From: Oegoconia quadripuncta
Taxonomy: Eukaryota; Arthropoda; Insecta; Lepidoptera; Autostichidae
Direction of reading: 5' to 3'
DNA length: 64,000 bases
Assembly (NCBI GenBank): GCA_949316235.1
Contig: OX438748.1
Location: forward strand, 29,940,836-30,004,835
Numbering within the stretch: position 1 is the first letter of the stretch; each line of letters starts with the position of its first letter. Positions 10,995 to 21,990 of the stretch are shown one piece after another. The notes beneath the pieces are model-generated. The model worked only from the letters and a program-made list of their open reading frames with translations. It made no database searches and was not told the DNA's origin. The position numbers and the translations under genes were made by a program.

Positions 10995-11262
10995 ATAATA
11001 ATAAATATCCTTTGACGTACACACAATGCCATCTAGTTTCACATTAAGCAACTATATGCTTGTGTTATGGATATCAGATGGTTTATATATTATATAAATT
11101 CATTTTTTTTGTAAATAAATACTGACTATAAATGAAAACATCTATAACTCGGGTACACATGTCCGTATTCATCATACAAACATATGCCCCTAGCGGGATT
11201 CGAACCCGCGAATTTTTGGTGTAGTGATTAGAGTTACTAACCACTACACCAAACAGGTCGTC
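10995..11262 (-). mobile_element. SINE family C, near full length
   Basis: On the - strand: a tRNA-like head with TTTGGTGTAGTGGTTAG (A box) and GGTTCGAATCC (B box), a core ATGTTTGTATGATGAATACG, then a tail domain with CATCTGATATCCATAACACA and AACTAGATGGCATTGTGTGT. Confidence 0.85.
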
Positions 11263-11489
11263 GTAAATTATAGTAATATTCTTTAAAAAACGTATTAAAG
11301 TACTACTCCAAAAAATTATCACGTTTCCGCAGGAAAATGCGGCGACAGCAATGTGTTTTCACTTCATAAAAGTTACGGGACGGTAAATGAGAAGGGTTCG
11401 AAAAAATTAAGTCACCCGTCATACTTATGTACTGTATATGTAACGCCTATGTACCTACATATAATATGTATTATTTACCTTTATCTTTG

Positions 11490-11600
11490 CGCTATCCAGC
11501 TAATGGTCTATTGCTTGAAGTTGAGTTGAAGAAATCGCTATCAGCGATAAGACCGCCTATGTTCAGATTAAATATTGTATTTTATTCTTGTCTGCCATAC
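11490..11600 (+). mobile_element. LINE 3'-UTR remnant
   Basis: GAAATCGCTATCAGCGATAA then GACCGCC, the conserved stem in the 3' end of the LINE group also found at 36691, 37361, 39375, 32455 and 51745. Confidence 0.6.
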
Positions 11601-12047
11601 ATATTTTATTATTACTAATAATAACATAGTTATGTCACTGCTTATATTTGTGTACTATGACATGGGTGGTTGATTTTTTGCAGCAAACTGTTCATTGTGT
11701 ACTCTACCCAGACCCATGTTCAAATCAATGTAGACTTTAACACCACCGAATAACGTGCAAGCTTCATATGCAGTTTATTAGTTAATTGTCTATACTTATT
11801 CCAACTTTGTATTATTTTGTTACTAATAAAATTATTATGACTTTTTAACCGCCTTCAAAAAGGGGTACAACTCAAGTTAGCCGTATGTATGTTTTTGTCG
11901 TCATCAGAATTAATATTTCTAATGTTATTTTTATAAGTTACTGTTACCCGCGATTTAATTCGTGTGGAAAATTGCATCATAATCGGTTCAGCCAAAAAAA
12001 AAAACGTGTACTTCCCACTAACTGGTGACGGCACTCTTGATTATGAA

Positions 12048-12312
12048 CAACTTTCCTCAAGGAATCATAGTCGAAATCGATCAAAAAATGTTCGATTACC
12101 CATACAAAGTAAACCATTCTGAAACAATCTTTAGTATGGAAGTCCAACAATTGCTTTGTTTTTTTTTTCCGCTTTCCGCTATGAACCATAGCCGAATTCA
12201 GCCGAGAATTGTTGGACTTCCATACTAAAGGTCGTTTCCGAATGGTTTACTTTGTATGGGTAATCGAATATTTTTGGACCGAATTCAGCTATGGTTCCTT
12301 GGGCAAAATTTC
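12048..12312. mobile_element. foldback element, arms about 105 bp
   Basis: The left arm (12048-12158) is the near-complement of the right arm (12208-12312), meeting as TGGAAGTCCAACAATT and AATTGTTGGACTTCCA around a T-rich spacer. A relative of one arm lies at 17730-17860. No ORF. Confidence 0.8.
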
Positions 12313-12336
12313 ACCTTGTATATTAATCCATGTCCT

Positions 12337-12764
12337 TTTTTTTTTTTTTTTTTTCGCGGGGAAATGCGTTACGCGTACCGCTCGCCTGGGGGACGGCGAG
12401 TCGGTTATGTGGGACTCCCCTCCCTAACGGGAGGGATACCCACTAAAACCCCGCGGCGACCTTCTTCGGCAGTAGGGAGGACCTGGGAACGCATAAGCGG
12501 CTCCAGGCCCCCCCCTGCCCTGCCCCCCCTCACAAGGGGAGGCCCGTTCCCGGAGGGCGGTTAGCGCGCCCTCCACGGGGGGCGCTGTCGAGTCTCACAC
12601 CGCAATCAGCGGGTGGTATGAGGCGCGACAGGGCCCGATGCGACGACACCCCCCCGGTCGCTCCGGGGGGTGTCATCCTCTCCCGGGCCGCGTCCGACGA
12701 CTACATCGCCCCGAGATGTAGCCGCCCGCGACCCTCAGGCGACGTGCAGGGGGGGCTAGCGAGC
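12337..12764 (-). mobile_element. 5'-truncated GC-rich non-LTR retrotransposon with target duplication
   Basis: 428 bp of very GC-rich sequence ending (on -) in TTTCCCCGCG and a poly(A) of about 18. It is flanked by a perfect 14-bp direct repeat TTAATCCATGTCCT at 12323-12336 and 12765-12778. The GC-rich 3' region with GGGGTTTTAGTGGG and CGCGTAACGCATTTCCCCGC resembles R1/jockey-type LINE 3' ends of moths. Confidence 0.85.
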
Positions 12765-12778
12765 TTAATCCATGTCCT

Positions 12779-13984
12779 AATCTATCTAACAATGAAATTC
12801 CATCCAAATCCGTCCAAACATTTCGAACTATCGTATTTATAATATTAGTTTGATTAGTTGGATATATTATAATGTATTTTAATATATTATTTCTGTAATA
12901 TATTGCACACTAAGTACTTAATATTTCTAATAAGCAGTCATGAATCTATGCCTGTGATAAGGATGATCAGGTCACCTACCACAGATATGTCTATTATGCC
13001 TATATAATTAGGCCTCATCCACTGTTAATAGTCTTCATTATTAGATGTATTTCAGTTTTTCCATCTGCATTTTCGATATAAAATATAAACACTGCTTCTT
13101 AACGAGTCAAAAAATTCTTGAGGACACGACTGCCGCCGCGTGTCTTTTCTGTGGCATCGTAGAGGTCCTACCCAACAAACACTTGTAATATACATATGAA
13201 CCCTCTGGAACAAATTCTAAAGTATGGCATTTTGTATATTAAAGACTAAACGGCACACGTTCTTAGCCATATTTGATTAAAATCGGTTAAGCCGTTTCGA
13301 AGATATTTAGCTTTTACACAGGTTTTTTAGTGTATTTCTATGATATATAAGATTAAGCTCGGGATTGTTTATCTTTTTACTTTTTTTTATATTGTTATCT
13401 GTGATGCCTTTTGACATTAATATATTGTTTTGCTTGCTGTTGAGCTGCTAGCCGGAAAAAAAAGATACAAAAAAGGTGCGTCGCGCACAACGTTCTTTGG
13501 CACATTAGATGAAAGTCGGTGAAGCCGCTTCGAATTTTTCGATTATTTGCTATTTAGTATTCAACACAGTTTTTTTGGGTTATATGGATGATATAATCAT
13601 TTATGGTCGTGGAGGATGCGTTGGTCCAGCAATGGACGTCTTTCGCCTGATATGATGATGATGATTATCATTTTTACTACTCGGGGGTTTTCAAATTTTC
13701 AATTTATTATATTAATTTAGATATAGAGATGAAAAAAGAATATTTGAATTTAAAGAAGGATTTACAACGGAATCCTGGCTGGTTTTTAATAAAGACGTTT
13801 TAAGTGTAGTTACTTACAAAGTGCAAACTAAATTTTGTACCGAATAAAATGGCCGCGTACTGATCGTAAAAAAACTGAATTCATTAAATTGAAGCGTGTG
13901 CAAAATGCCAAGAGAGTTTTTGTAAAACGTTACCATTGAGAGTGAATGCTGGGTACGGCAGAAGAAGAATGAAAGGAGAATTAT
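12779..13984. other. intronic stretch with two related AT-rich segments
   Basis: Segments near 13210-13330 and 13475-13600 share a phrase like TTTACACAGGTTTTTT and appear related to 32930-33060 in reverse. 13605-13668 is an RTE-type tail ending TGATATGATGATGATGA. Confidence 0.4.
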
Positions 13985-14040
13985 GCAGATAGATAGATAG
14001 ATAAATCGTTTATTTATATCTCCAGTCACATACACACCAT
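13985..14040 (-). mobile_element. LINE 3' tail with (GATA)n end
   Basis: GATA units then AATCGTTTATTTATATCTCC, the same family as 10865-10930. Confidence 0.5.
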
Positions 14041-14203
14041 AAGTTCCAAAGCAATTGGATAAACATTTTTATAACAATCCATAAAAGTAATATCAGGATA
14101 GACTAGAGTATGTGTGTGCTACAGCCGTACAATTGGGTCATAGCTCAGTGTGTATAATTGCTCAGAGAGCAAAATACTGATTTTCAGCTATTACCCACAT
14201 GCA

Positions 14204-14384
14204 GTGGAAATGAGATCATTGCGAAGAATGAGTGGGGTGACTTTGAAAGATAGAATCAGGAATACTGTAATTAGCGAGTTAGGCAGTGTGAAAGAAGACG
14301 TAGTGGCAAAGATTGATTAAGATATGCTGAGATGGTTTGGACATGTGGAGAGGATGAATGGAAGAAGACTGAAAGCTTAAAGCG
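14204..14384 (+). pseudogene. LINE (RTE-type) ORF2 C-terminal remnant
   Basis: Reads VEMRSLRRMSGVTLKDRIRN, then VISELGSVKEDVVAKID, a stop, and DMLRWFGHVERMNGRR. MSGVT-KDRIRN and LRWFGHVERM are hallmarks of the C-terminal part of RTE-clade endonuclease/reverse transcriptases. The in-frame TAA makes it dead. Confidence 0.85.
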
Positions 14385-14394
14385 TACAATGTTC

Positions 14395-14605
14395 GTATGT
14401 AAATTGCCCGTTTTAAACATTGCAAACCATTTTACAACCACTTGCTGGTACTGATTGAGCTAAAATTTGGCATATTTTAGTAATTTCGGTGACAATGCAA
14501 TATTATGGTACCATCGAGCTGATCTGATGATGGATGTAGGCATTGGAACTCCTTTTGGTATTGGGGCTAGCTTGTTTTCTTGTCATGAGCACTTTCCATT
14601 ATACA
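14395..14605 (+). repeat. dispersed repeat family F, copy 1
   Basis: Shares GACAATGCAATATTATGGTA, CCATCGAGCTGATCTGATGA and ACCACTTGCTGGTA with 38385-38610. No coding content; nature unknown. Confidence 0.7.
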
Positions 14606-14720
14606 TGATGATGAAGGTCTGAAGATGGAGCCAGAAGATTGCCTTGTAACTCCTTGATGAACTTTATCTTACTTGTCTTTGTATTAGAATAAAAATGTGA
14701 TAATCATGATGGAGCATTAA

Positions 14721-15286
14721 TAGTCCAGTCAAGATAATGTATATTTAGGGGTGTAACTTCCTATAATCTTAAAGGCCCTGATTTTTTGTACATACGAGTA
14801 CCTATCAGTGATATTGTAAAAAATATTTTCTAACGGATCAGGAGTTTGCTTTAGGTATAGTGTAGGTATTTAGTTATAAAACCTACAATATTAAATTAAA
14901 GTTACCACTGTGCACTTCATTGCGTTGTAGAAGAGGCTAAAGTCTTCTAAAACTATTTTCAAAAAAAATAATCAATAGCTACTTTATATTTTCTAAAAAT
15001 AGTTTATTGAAATTTTTCATAATTGTAAAGAAGTTATTGCTCGATTTTTTTGATAATAGTTACAGGGGTTCTAAGTATATTCTCTAACGCAATGTAATTC
15101 ACAGTAGTAATTTTAATCATATAGTCTATGTTTTATTACTAAATATGTAGGTATATTATAACTGAAGCAAGCTAACGATTTGTTAGAATTTTTTTTTATT
15201 CTATCACTGACAGGTACTCTATCCATGTGCAAAATATCACGGCCTTTAAAATTATAGGAACTTAAAAGTGTATCCTTACTGGACTA
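14721..15286. mobile_element. long foldback (palindromic) TIR element, 566 bp
   Basis: The ends are TAGTCCAGTCAAGATA and the complement of TAGTCCAGTAAGGATA, each next to TA. Almost the whole left half (14721-14985) is the diverged complement of the right half (15020-15286); for example TTCATTGCGTT on one arm matches TACATTGCGTT on the other. Non-autonomous; TA duplication suggests Tc1/mariner mobilisation. Confidence 0.8.
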
Positions 15287-15736
15287 TAAAAGCTTGTTTT
15301 AGAAGTATTTCTAATTTAGAACTTAGCACCCAATCTTCAATTATTGAAAGTACCTATTAACCCGTATTGTAATCGCTTCAATAGACACATTCTTATATCT
15401 GTAATACTTGGTGCTACATATCACAACAGGGGCTTGGGTAAAGCTGCCCGATGTGGATCCAGCTCTTTGATCCTTCCTCAATTTGAATATGTAAATTTGA
15501 GAACGGGATGAGCACGGTTTAAGCTGGCCATACTAAAGTACGTTTCCGTTTACTGAAAATTTAATGTTGATTCTAATATCATAACTGTGTGAATAGTGCA
15601 TATTAAATTTCTAATTTTGAGAGGGCGCGTTGGTGTAGTCGCGCACTATTTAAACGTTATTTTTAGGGTTCTGTATCAAAAAGGGTTCATCGACACTATT
15701 TTTTAATTTTATACTTAAGTTCTATTTCTCATTTAA

Positions 15737-15943
15737 ATGAGAAATAAAGGTTCTTTAAATCTAAATATAGGCCGTCGTCCCACAATCGATTTTCATACCT
15801 GTAAGACTACGTTTGATACGACACTATATTTTTTAAAGAACATAATTGAGGGAAAGATTGAAGGAAAGAGAGGAAGGGGAAGACCTAGGCGTAATTACTT
15901 TGACCAAGTGAAAGAAAAGGTGAATGTCGTGGTGTGTGGTTAA
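15737..15943 (+). pseudogene. LINE ORF2 C-terminal remnant
   Basis: Contains LKNIIEGKIEGKRGRGRPRR and NYFDQVKEKVNV. The GKRGRGRPR...D-I/VKEK motif is the usual terminal segment of insect RTE/endonuclease-RT proteins. Confidence 0.75.
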
Positions 15944-16298
15944 AACGAGGGCGGAATATAAAGAGACGTAGTCATTACTCCACTGACAAGAGCATATAGC
16001 TCTTAAATTGAAGAGAGAGAACACTACGTTTGGAGGCTAGTATACTATTGTACACACTTGATTGGTGACTTTAAAACTTACTGCTGAGTCTAGTAGGGAG
16101 CTCGTGGGAGTTATGATAATCTAAAAAGTGCTGCTGATGCCAAAATATACCTACGTGACTTTTGAATATTTCGTTCGTAGGATTGTTCGGAGTATAAGTA
16201 AATAAACCAAAAAAGTAAAATTTCAATAAAAGGGTTCGGTGAACGGAAGTTTGGAAGTACACATACGTAAAATACGTATTGAAATAACAATATAAGTT

Positions 16299-16467
16299 TA
16301 AAACACCAAAAAACCTGAGAGCTTACTTTGTCTCAGGCGCTATGTCGAGTTTTTTACCTTAAAATGTATCTGACACTCAAGGAATCAAGACGAATCTAAT
16401 GACACCATGTACTACAAAATCGCTCAATCCATTTACAGGACTTAACATAGAAATCTACATACGTACA
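16299..16467 (+). repeat. dispersed repeat family E, copy 1
   Basis: Phrases AAAATGTATCTGACACTCAA, CAAGACGAATCTAATGACAC and AAATCTACATACGTAC recur at 30950 (-), 34339, 40394/40670, 44962 and 52205 (-). Confidence 0.75.
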
Positions 16468-16775
16468 GCGAATAAATCTTGGTGAAGTCGGGTAAAAAAC
16501 ACATAAATTTCGGACAATTAATTATTTTCCACGGAACCTGCATCCGATCCATGTACGCTTTTTCTTCTGAAATCTAGAGAAATTTCAGAGGGCGGCGGCC
16601 TATATAAATTTAATGAGCTGATCCTGCCGGATGTAGACCGGATCCCCAGCGGCTGTAGACTGGATCCAGATTTGGGCATTAATATTAATAGTTAATAAAA
16701 TAATAGTTCAGAGCATTGGCAATGTAGGTATGTGCTGGCCATATTTGTTGCAGAACAAATGGTCGCGGGTAAAAT

Positions 16776-16886
16776 CTTTTTCTTTTATACACAACGGGTT
16801 GGTATTTGATCTCAATCACACCTGATGTTAAGTGAAGATGAGGTCGAAGGTGGAAGCATGCTGACCCGGAAACCCCAACACATTTG
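16776..16886 (-). mobile_element. SINE family A, 3' fragment
   Basis: Only the tail-proximal 110 bp (ACACAACGGGTTGGTATTTG to CCCCAACACATTTG) remains. Confidence 0.8.
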
Positions 16887-16920
16887 CTAATGCTAGAGTG
16901 GCCATTTTCAGGAGACTAAG

Positions 16921-17021
16921 ACCCGTATTTTAGAATGTTGCTCATGCGTAGATCTGCGCAGTCTCTTTTTAACTGTCCTCAAGCGGAGATCTCTGCTTGA
17001 GTAATATTCTGTAATACGGGC
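16921..17021. mobile_element. small palindromic element, 101 bp
   Basis: Starts ACCCGTATTTTAGAATGTTG and ends with the complement, AATATTCTGTAATACGGG. The arms also share GTAGATCT and AGATCTC. Confidence 0.7.
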
Positions 17022-18519
17022 CATATTAGGTAACTATGGGACTTCAAGGTCGATGGTGCTACAGTTAAATATTTCAGCTAGTAGAAGCTGGAAGCTGAGA
17101 ATCGAATATATTCCTTATGTTCCTGTAAATAATTGTAATTCAATCCTGTAAATAGATTACAGCCTCTTATAATTTGGCACGAAGGCTACAAACGGCTCCA
17201 ATACCAGCGTCGTGGTTGCTCCAACCCGATACATGCTGAGTGGAGACCTTTTTGGATTTAGTATAGGTATTATAAACTTATGTATAAAATACTCTTTATA
17301 ACAGATATCCAAATAAATACTTTCTTCTTCTTCTTTCTTCAAATACAGTTAAAGGCAAAAATCCATAAATCATAAATTTCTAATTGAATGTGAAATTGTT
17401 GAGTCACAAGCTTAATTTTGCGGTTTCCTTCATGTAACTTCTACGTAATTAACTATATATTAAATTTTTCCGGTTAGAAAGTTTACCAATGATGATGTTG
17501 GCGCGTACAAAAGCCTTAAGAATTTCCTATTCGCACTACGGCTGTTTTGCATGATCAATGGAATCGTGATTTCTATTCATGCTATATGTACCAACCGAAA
17601 GTCTCTAAAATGGCTCTCTTGTCTAGACTATCATTTTAGAAAACTCAATCATGTTAATATGGGGCCGACTGTACGTATATCATACTCGTCATTATACAGG
17701 GTGAATTTGAATTCGTGTAATTTCCATTAACGGTGACGCCACTCCTGATTACGAACAATTTTCCCCAAGGAATTACAAAAACCTAGTCGAATTCGATCAA
17801 AAAAATTTCGATTACCCCTACTAAGCAAAGCATTCTGAAACTACGTTTGGTATGTAAGTTAAACAATTGACGCCTAGCTGACGCATAACTGGTGTTATAC
17901 AGATGGTATAGGTAATTCCTTTCTAAATACAATAAATTATTCTCATTCTTAATTATGGAGCCGACTGTACCCATATTATACTAGTACATTATATAACGCG
18001 ATGTAATAATATTGTCTGTAACTTATAAGGTTCACTCACCATGTGTTCGGTTTAATTAGTTTCCGACCTTGGATCCCTGGCAAAGTGTGACCTTAAACTT
18101 GCCCAAACTTATATTAGATTTCCTCGTAGGTGAATACAAAGTTGCCCATTTCCATATTTTATAAAAGCATTCATGTTATTACGCATAATTTTGCTATTTC
18201 AAATTCGAATTCTTTCTATATTCCCCTCTCATAAATAGGTTATAAGGGCTTTAAAATAAATTAGTTCAGATTGACTTATAATAACAATAAATAAATCATA
18301 ATTCACATTTTGCGATGGAGTCCCTGACTTGTAAAAGACCCCCCCTCTGAAAAAAAAGATTTCTAACGCGCTCTCACTCTTTAAAAGCAAACAACCGCGT
18401 AGAGCAGTTACAATTTACTCACTCACTGAAGTCGAGTCCTCGGATAGTTTAACAACCTGGAAATATTAGCTACCCAGAACCCACGTGAAATTTATGAAAT
18501 AGACTAAGATGCCGGAAAT
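17022..18519. other. intronic stretch
   Basis: Contains one foldback-element arm (17730-17860, relative of 12048-12158) and a repeat at 17595-17674 that recurs inverted at 22886-22975. No coding sequence. Confidence 0.45.
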
Positions 18520-18689
18520 ATATGGAAGCCCTAGGTATACTAGGTTAGTTTTGGCCTTATGATCGTCTAGGACACCTACGTTGTGATGGTAATAGAACCC
18601 TGGTGTCTTTTTAGAGATTTACAGTACAAAATAAGATGGCGATCTAGAGGAAAGGTCCTGAGACGGTTAAGAAAATTTACATAAAAAGA

Positions 18690-18880
18690 GGTCCCGACCA
18701 CCGAAGACGATCGAGACCGGACTAGGCAAGGTATTCAGAATCTGTCAATTCTAAAGATTAAATGGAAAAGGGTCCCGCTTGCCGGAAGACAAACGAGACC
18801 CAACTTGTAAAGTTGTAAGCGACTTAATTATGATTTTAAATAGAAAGGGGTCCCGTTTGTCAGAATGACAAACGAGACCC
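18690..18880 (-). repeat. three related hairpins, 78-80 bp spacing
   Basis: On -: 18718-18690 forms 13 pairs, 18801-18770 14 pairs and 18880-18848 15 pairs, all with GGTCUCG...CGGGACC at the base and 3-4 base loops. G-U pairs number about 4, 3 and 1; on + each is an A-C mismatch. The stem middles differ between copies yet stay paired. Confidence 0.75.
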
Positions 18881-18927
18881 AAATCTCACTAAAGGAATAA
18901 TGCTTCTGAAGGAAGCCTAACTAGTTA

Positions 18928-19045
18928 GCCCCCATCTGAGTCCCCAGTCTTCAACATGAAAGTTGTAATCCTGGCAGCCCTCAGATGAGGGGCAGGTGGC
19001 GCCTCCTCCGCCACCCACGGTGGAGTCCGGCCATTATGGTGACTC
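18928..19045 (-). repeat. cluster of GC-rich hairpins
   Basis: GCCCCCATCTGAG (18928-18940) pairs with CTCAGATGAGGGGC (18980-18993); GGTGGCG (18995-19001) with CGCCACC (19009-19015); GGAGTC with GACTCC and CCCC-AAA-GGGG follow within 35 bases. Confidence 0.7.
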
Positions 19046-20034
19046 CCCCCCAAAGGGGAGAAAAAGGGAGTAAATGATTGTCATCATCAATTCAACCGAT
19101 ACAATCGCCTGATGGTTTTAGGTATTTGGAAAAATATTCCACATGTCCAACTGATACAATCAGTTGGAACGCTGATAAATGTATTAAAATTTACACTAAT
19201 GCAATCAGTGTTATATAGTTGCGAGTCAATTCGCAATACAGATCTAGTACAACTAGACCTAACTCTAAGAAGGAATAGATCCCTCTACTATTTCAGCTCA
19301 AACGCCAGACCTTAGGTGAAGCGTAAAGTATTTGCAAAAACTTCGAAGAAACCATGCCTCAGGAGGACACGTTACAAAAGTGTAGGTTTATAATGGTAAC
19401 AACCATTACTATGTAGTTAGATTTCAGTAATCACCAAAGGGTTTTGCGTTATACGGAATTTACACCCTAGGGCCCCACTCATACCCTTACTCCCAGCGGG
19501 TATCAACAGTCATGCAAGTGATTTTCTAAGCGTGCCTAACACTTTCCCGAAAGTGATGATGAAATCTTTAAGTTCAACTGATACAATCAGCCGATAAGTA
19601 TTAATTAAGTCTCAAATATAGTTCCTATGCCTGAGGCAATTGAGCCTTCGGAAGTATTAAGTATTAGAATTTACAATATGAAATTTTAGGTCTTCCGCTG
19701 AACTAATATAGCAAGGGGTTTAGATAAGTTGTCGTTATTTAGCTTTATTTAGTGACAATCGTAGTTAAGAGGTGATAGAAACTTCCAAAAGAAGTATAGC
19801 TTCTACTGAGAGGAGATTGGTCAGTCTGCAATCTCGCCATGAGAGATTCGACTTGGGCCTAACCAATTTTAGGAAGAAACTAGTTATTCTTGAAACAAGT
19901 CATTGGATAATATTAAAACTGCCTGTAATGTTTAGGTAATCGAACTTTCTACCATTAGGTAGTTACATGTCAAACTCAACTGCGACATCACCCATAGCAC
20001 ATCCTTTCAGCCAAAGCCTGAATGTAATATTGGT

Positions 20035-20145
20035 GGTTGAATCCTTTACTGTAATCTAGCTCCCGCGATTCCTGTGGGCCATTCCCCTATCGTCCATCCG
20101 GCGACCAGCGACCTCCCACAGAGAATCGTAACAGGCGATTCAACC
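20035..20145 (-). repeat. two-helix loop motif, copy 1
   Basis: Outer helix GGTTGAATC/GATTCAACC, inner helix CGATTC plus CTGTGGG with CCCACAG plus GAATCG (one bulge), closing a loop of about 35 bases. Identical over more than 100 bases to copy 2. Confidence 0.75.
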
Positions 20146-20330
20146 TTATGGTTGGGCATACTTCTGTTTGCCTACAAGACTACGGTGTAGTTTAAAACCT
20201 TTAGATAATTACTATCCCTGTACCATTACGTAGTTGCCACGCCGATAATGAGGCTAACCACAGATGTCAGTCTCCATTGCGATCCTTCCCAATAACACAT
20301 CCTTTCGGCTACAAGCCTGAATGTACAGGT

Positions 20331-20441
20331 GGTTGAATCCTTTACTGTAATCTAGCTCCCGCGATTCCTGTGGGCCATTCCCCTATCGTCCATCCGGCGA
20401 CCAGCGACCTCCCACAGAGAATCGTAACAGGCGATTCAACC
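20331..20441 (-). repeat. two-helix loop motif, copy 2
   Basis: Same sequence as copy 1. The 5' neighbour hairpin (on -) ACATTCAGGC...GCCGAAAGGATGT is also shared by copy 1 and by about 20605-20635, with altered stem bases. Confidence 0.75.
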
Positions 20442-20981
20442 TTACAGCCGTAGAGTATACTTCTGTCCCCCTACAAGACTCCCTTTCGATTACCTCTGAG
20501 AATCCTATCGGGGTAAACAGAGTTTCTGACAGTTATTATTCCTTTACACGCCTATCATACGAATTGCTTAGTTGTTAGTTTCCATAACTCTCTTCCTCAA
20601 TAATACATCCTTTCAGCATAGCCTGAATGTACTATTGTTATTTGCATCCAATCTATATCTTCCTATAAGATTCCCTTTCGATCGTTATCTGAGAATCCTA
20701 CTAGGGCAACAGACTTCTTTATAAAATATTGTACAACATGACATTAAAGCAGGTTTGGTTTTACGAATATAGTTGGCGAAGCATCGCTTATCGTCAGTTA
20801 ATTCCCTTTACGGTTTTTATTAAGAAGGCGACTAAGGTGCTTAAAAGGCGATTAAGATATTCGAGCATTATTACGTATCACTCAATAAACGGACTAATAT
20901 TTCGGTAGACCTCGATCCCAGGTTGATTTTCCTTAAAAGTATAGCTTAAAACTAATTTACGCTAGGTTTCCTTAAAACTAT

Positions 20982-21095
20982 TGGTTGAATACCTTTCTTA
21001 AATTTCTCCCCACAACTCTTGATAAGCCATTCCCCTATCGTCCATTCGGCGACCAGCGACTTCTTATCAAGAGCTATGAATGGGCGTTTCAACCA
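20982..21095 (-). repeat. two-helix loop motif, copy 3 with replaced inner stem
   Basis: Outer helix TGGTTGAA/TTCAACCA is kept. The inner helix is now CTCTTGATAAG (21016-21026) with CTTATCAAGAG (21063-21073), unrelated in sequence to copies 1 and 2. The loop between them differs from copies 1 and 2 at only about two positions. Confidence 0.78.
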
Positions 21096-21261
21096 TTGAT
21101 TCATATTTAAATCATCTAAAATGAGATGATTGAAGTAAGGGTTTGGTTAGTAAACTTCTCCAGACTGAAGCCCCGTTTGGTCGATGTTCGAACATCTAGC
21201 ATGTATTCCCTCCCTACATGCTTTACGTGTTAACACGATTTTTGGTATCATTGCATATTCA

Positions 21262-21990
21262 ATAGCCCGTAGGCCTTTTGTGTTCGTAAACACTGCGTGT
21301 CTCCACTCACCACTCACGCCAATGGTTTCACCATAGTGACCATTTTTAGTGTGCCAGCTCACACTGTTTATTTGATATCCTTAGATATTCATTTGCCCGT
21401 AGGCTTTTAGTGTTCGTAAACACTGCGTGTCGCCACTCACGCCAACGTGCCGTGCCACGTATTTTGGTATCCGCAGATCCATATTTATTAGCCCGTAGGC
21501 CTTAGATGTTCGTAAACATCGAGCGTGTACCCACTCACGCTGATGGTTCACCTCAGTGACCATTCTAGTGTGCCACCTTCACACTATTAGATTGCTAGAA
21601 CGGCGCCCAGAGGACGTTTCATACTAGAACCTGCCCGTAGGCTTATTGACATCATAAGACATCGGCGTGTCCCTCATCACGCTTACTTCTTAACTGAATT
21701 CTAGAACGGCGCCCCAAGGGACGTATCATACTAGATTTAGCCAGCAGTCTCGCCCGAAGGCTTGTAGACATCATTTGATATCTGGCATGTCGCTCGTCAT
21801 GCTTTGTTGTGATCTGATTACTAGAACGGCGCCCCGAAAGACGTTTCATACTAGAATCGGCCCGTAGGCTCGCCTGTAGGCTTATAGACATCATTTGATA
21901 TCTGGCGTGTAGCTCGTCACGCCTTATTTGTTAATTGGTTACTAGAACGGCGCCCCGAAGGACGTATCGTACTAGACAATGCTAAACGCA
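21262..21990 (-). repeat. tandem array of six multi-hairpin units (98-142 bp)
   Basis: Each unit has, on -, GCCUACGGGC (UACG tetraloop; GCCUUCGGGC in the unit at 21752-21761), a GCGTG...CACGC hairpin starting near 21295, 21425, 21523, 21665, 21785 and 21905, and a GTGTT-CGTA-AACAC or AGATATCA-AA-TGATGTCT hairpin. The last four units also carry a CTAGAACGGCGCC...CTAG hairpin. Confidence 0.8.

Noticed and set aside
12256..12564. 102-codon open frame and apparent CpG island
   Set aside because: It lies in the 3' end of a GC-rich LINE with poly(A) and a target duplication.
20035..21095. Hammerhead, twister or HDV-like ribozyme in the conserved loop
   Set aside because: I could not find CUGANGA plus GAAA (hammerhead), the twister consensus, or the double-pseudoknot order of HDV on either strand. 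A covariance-model search would settle it.
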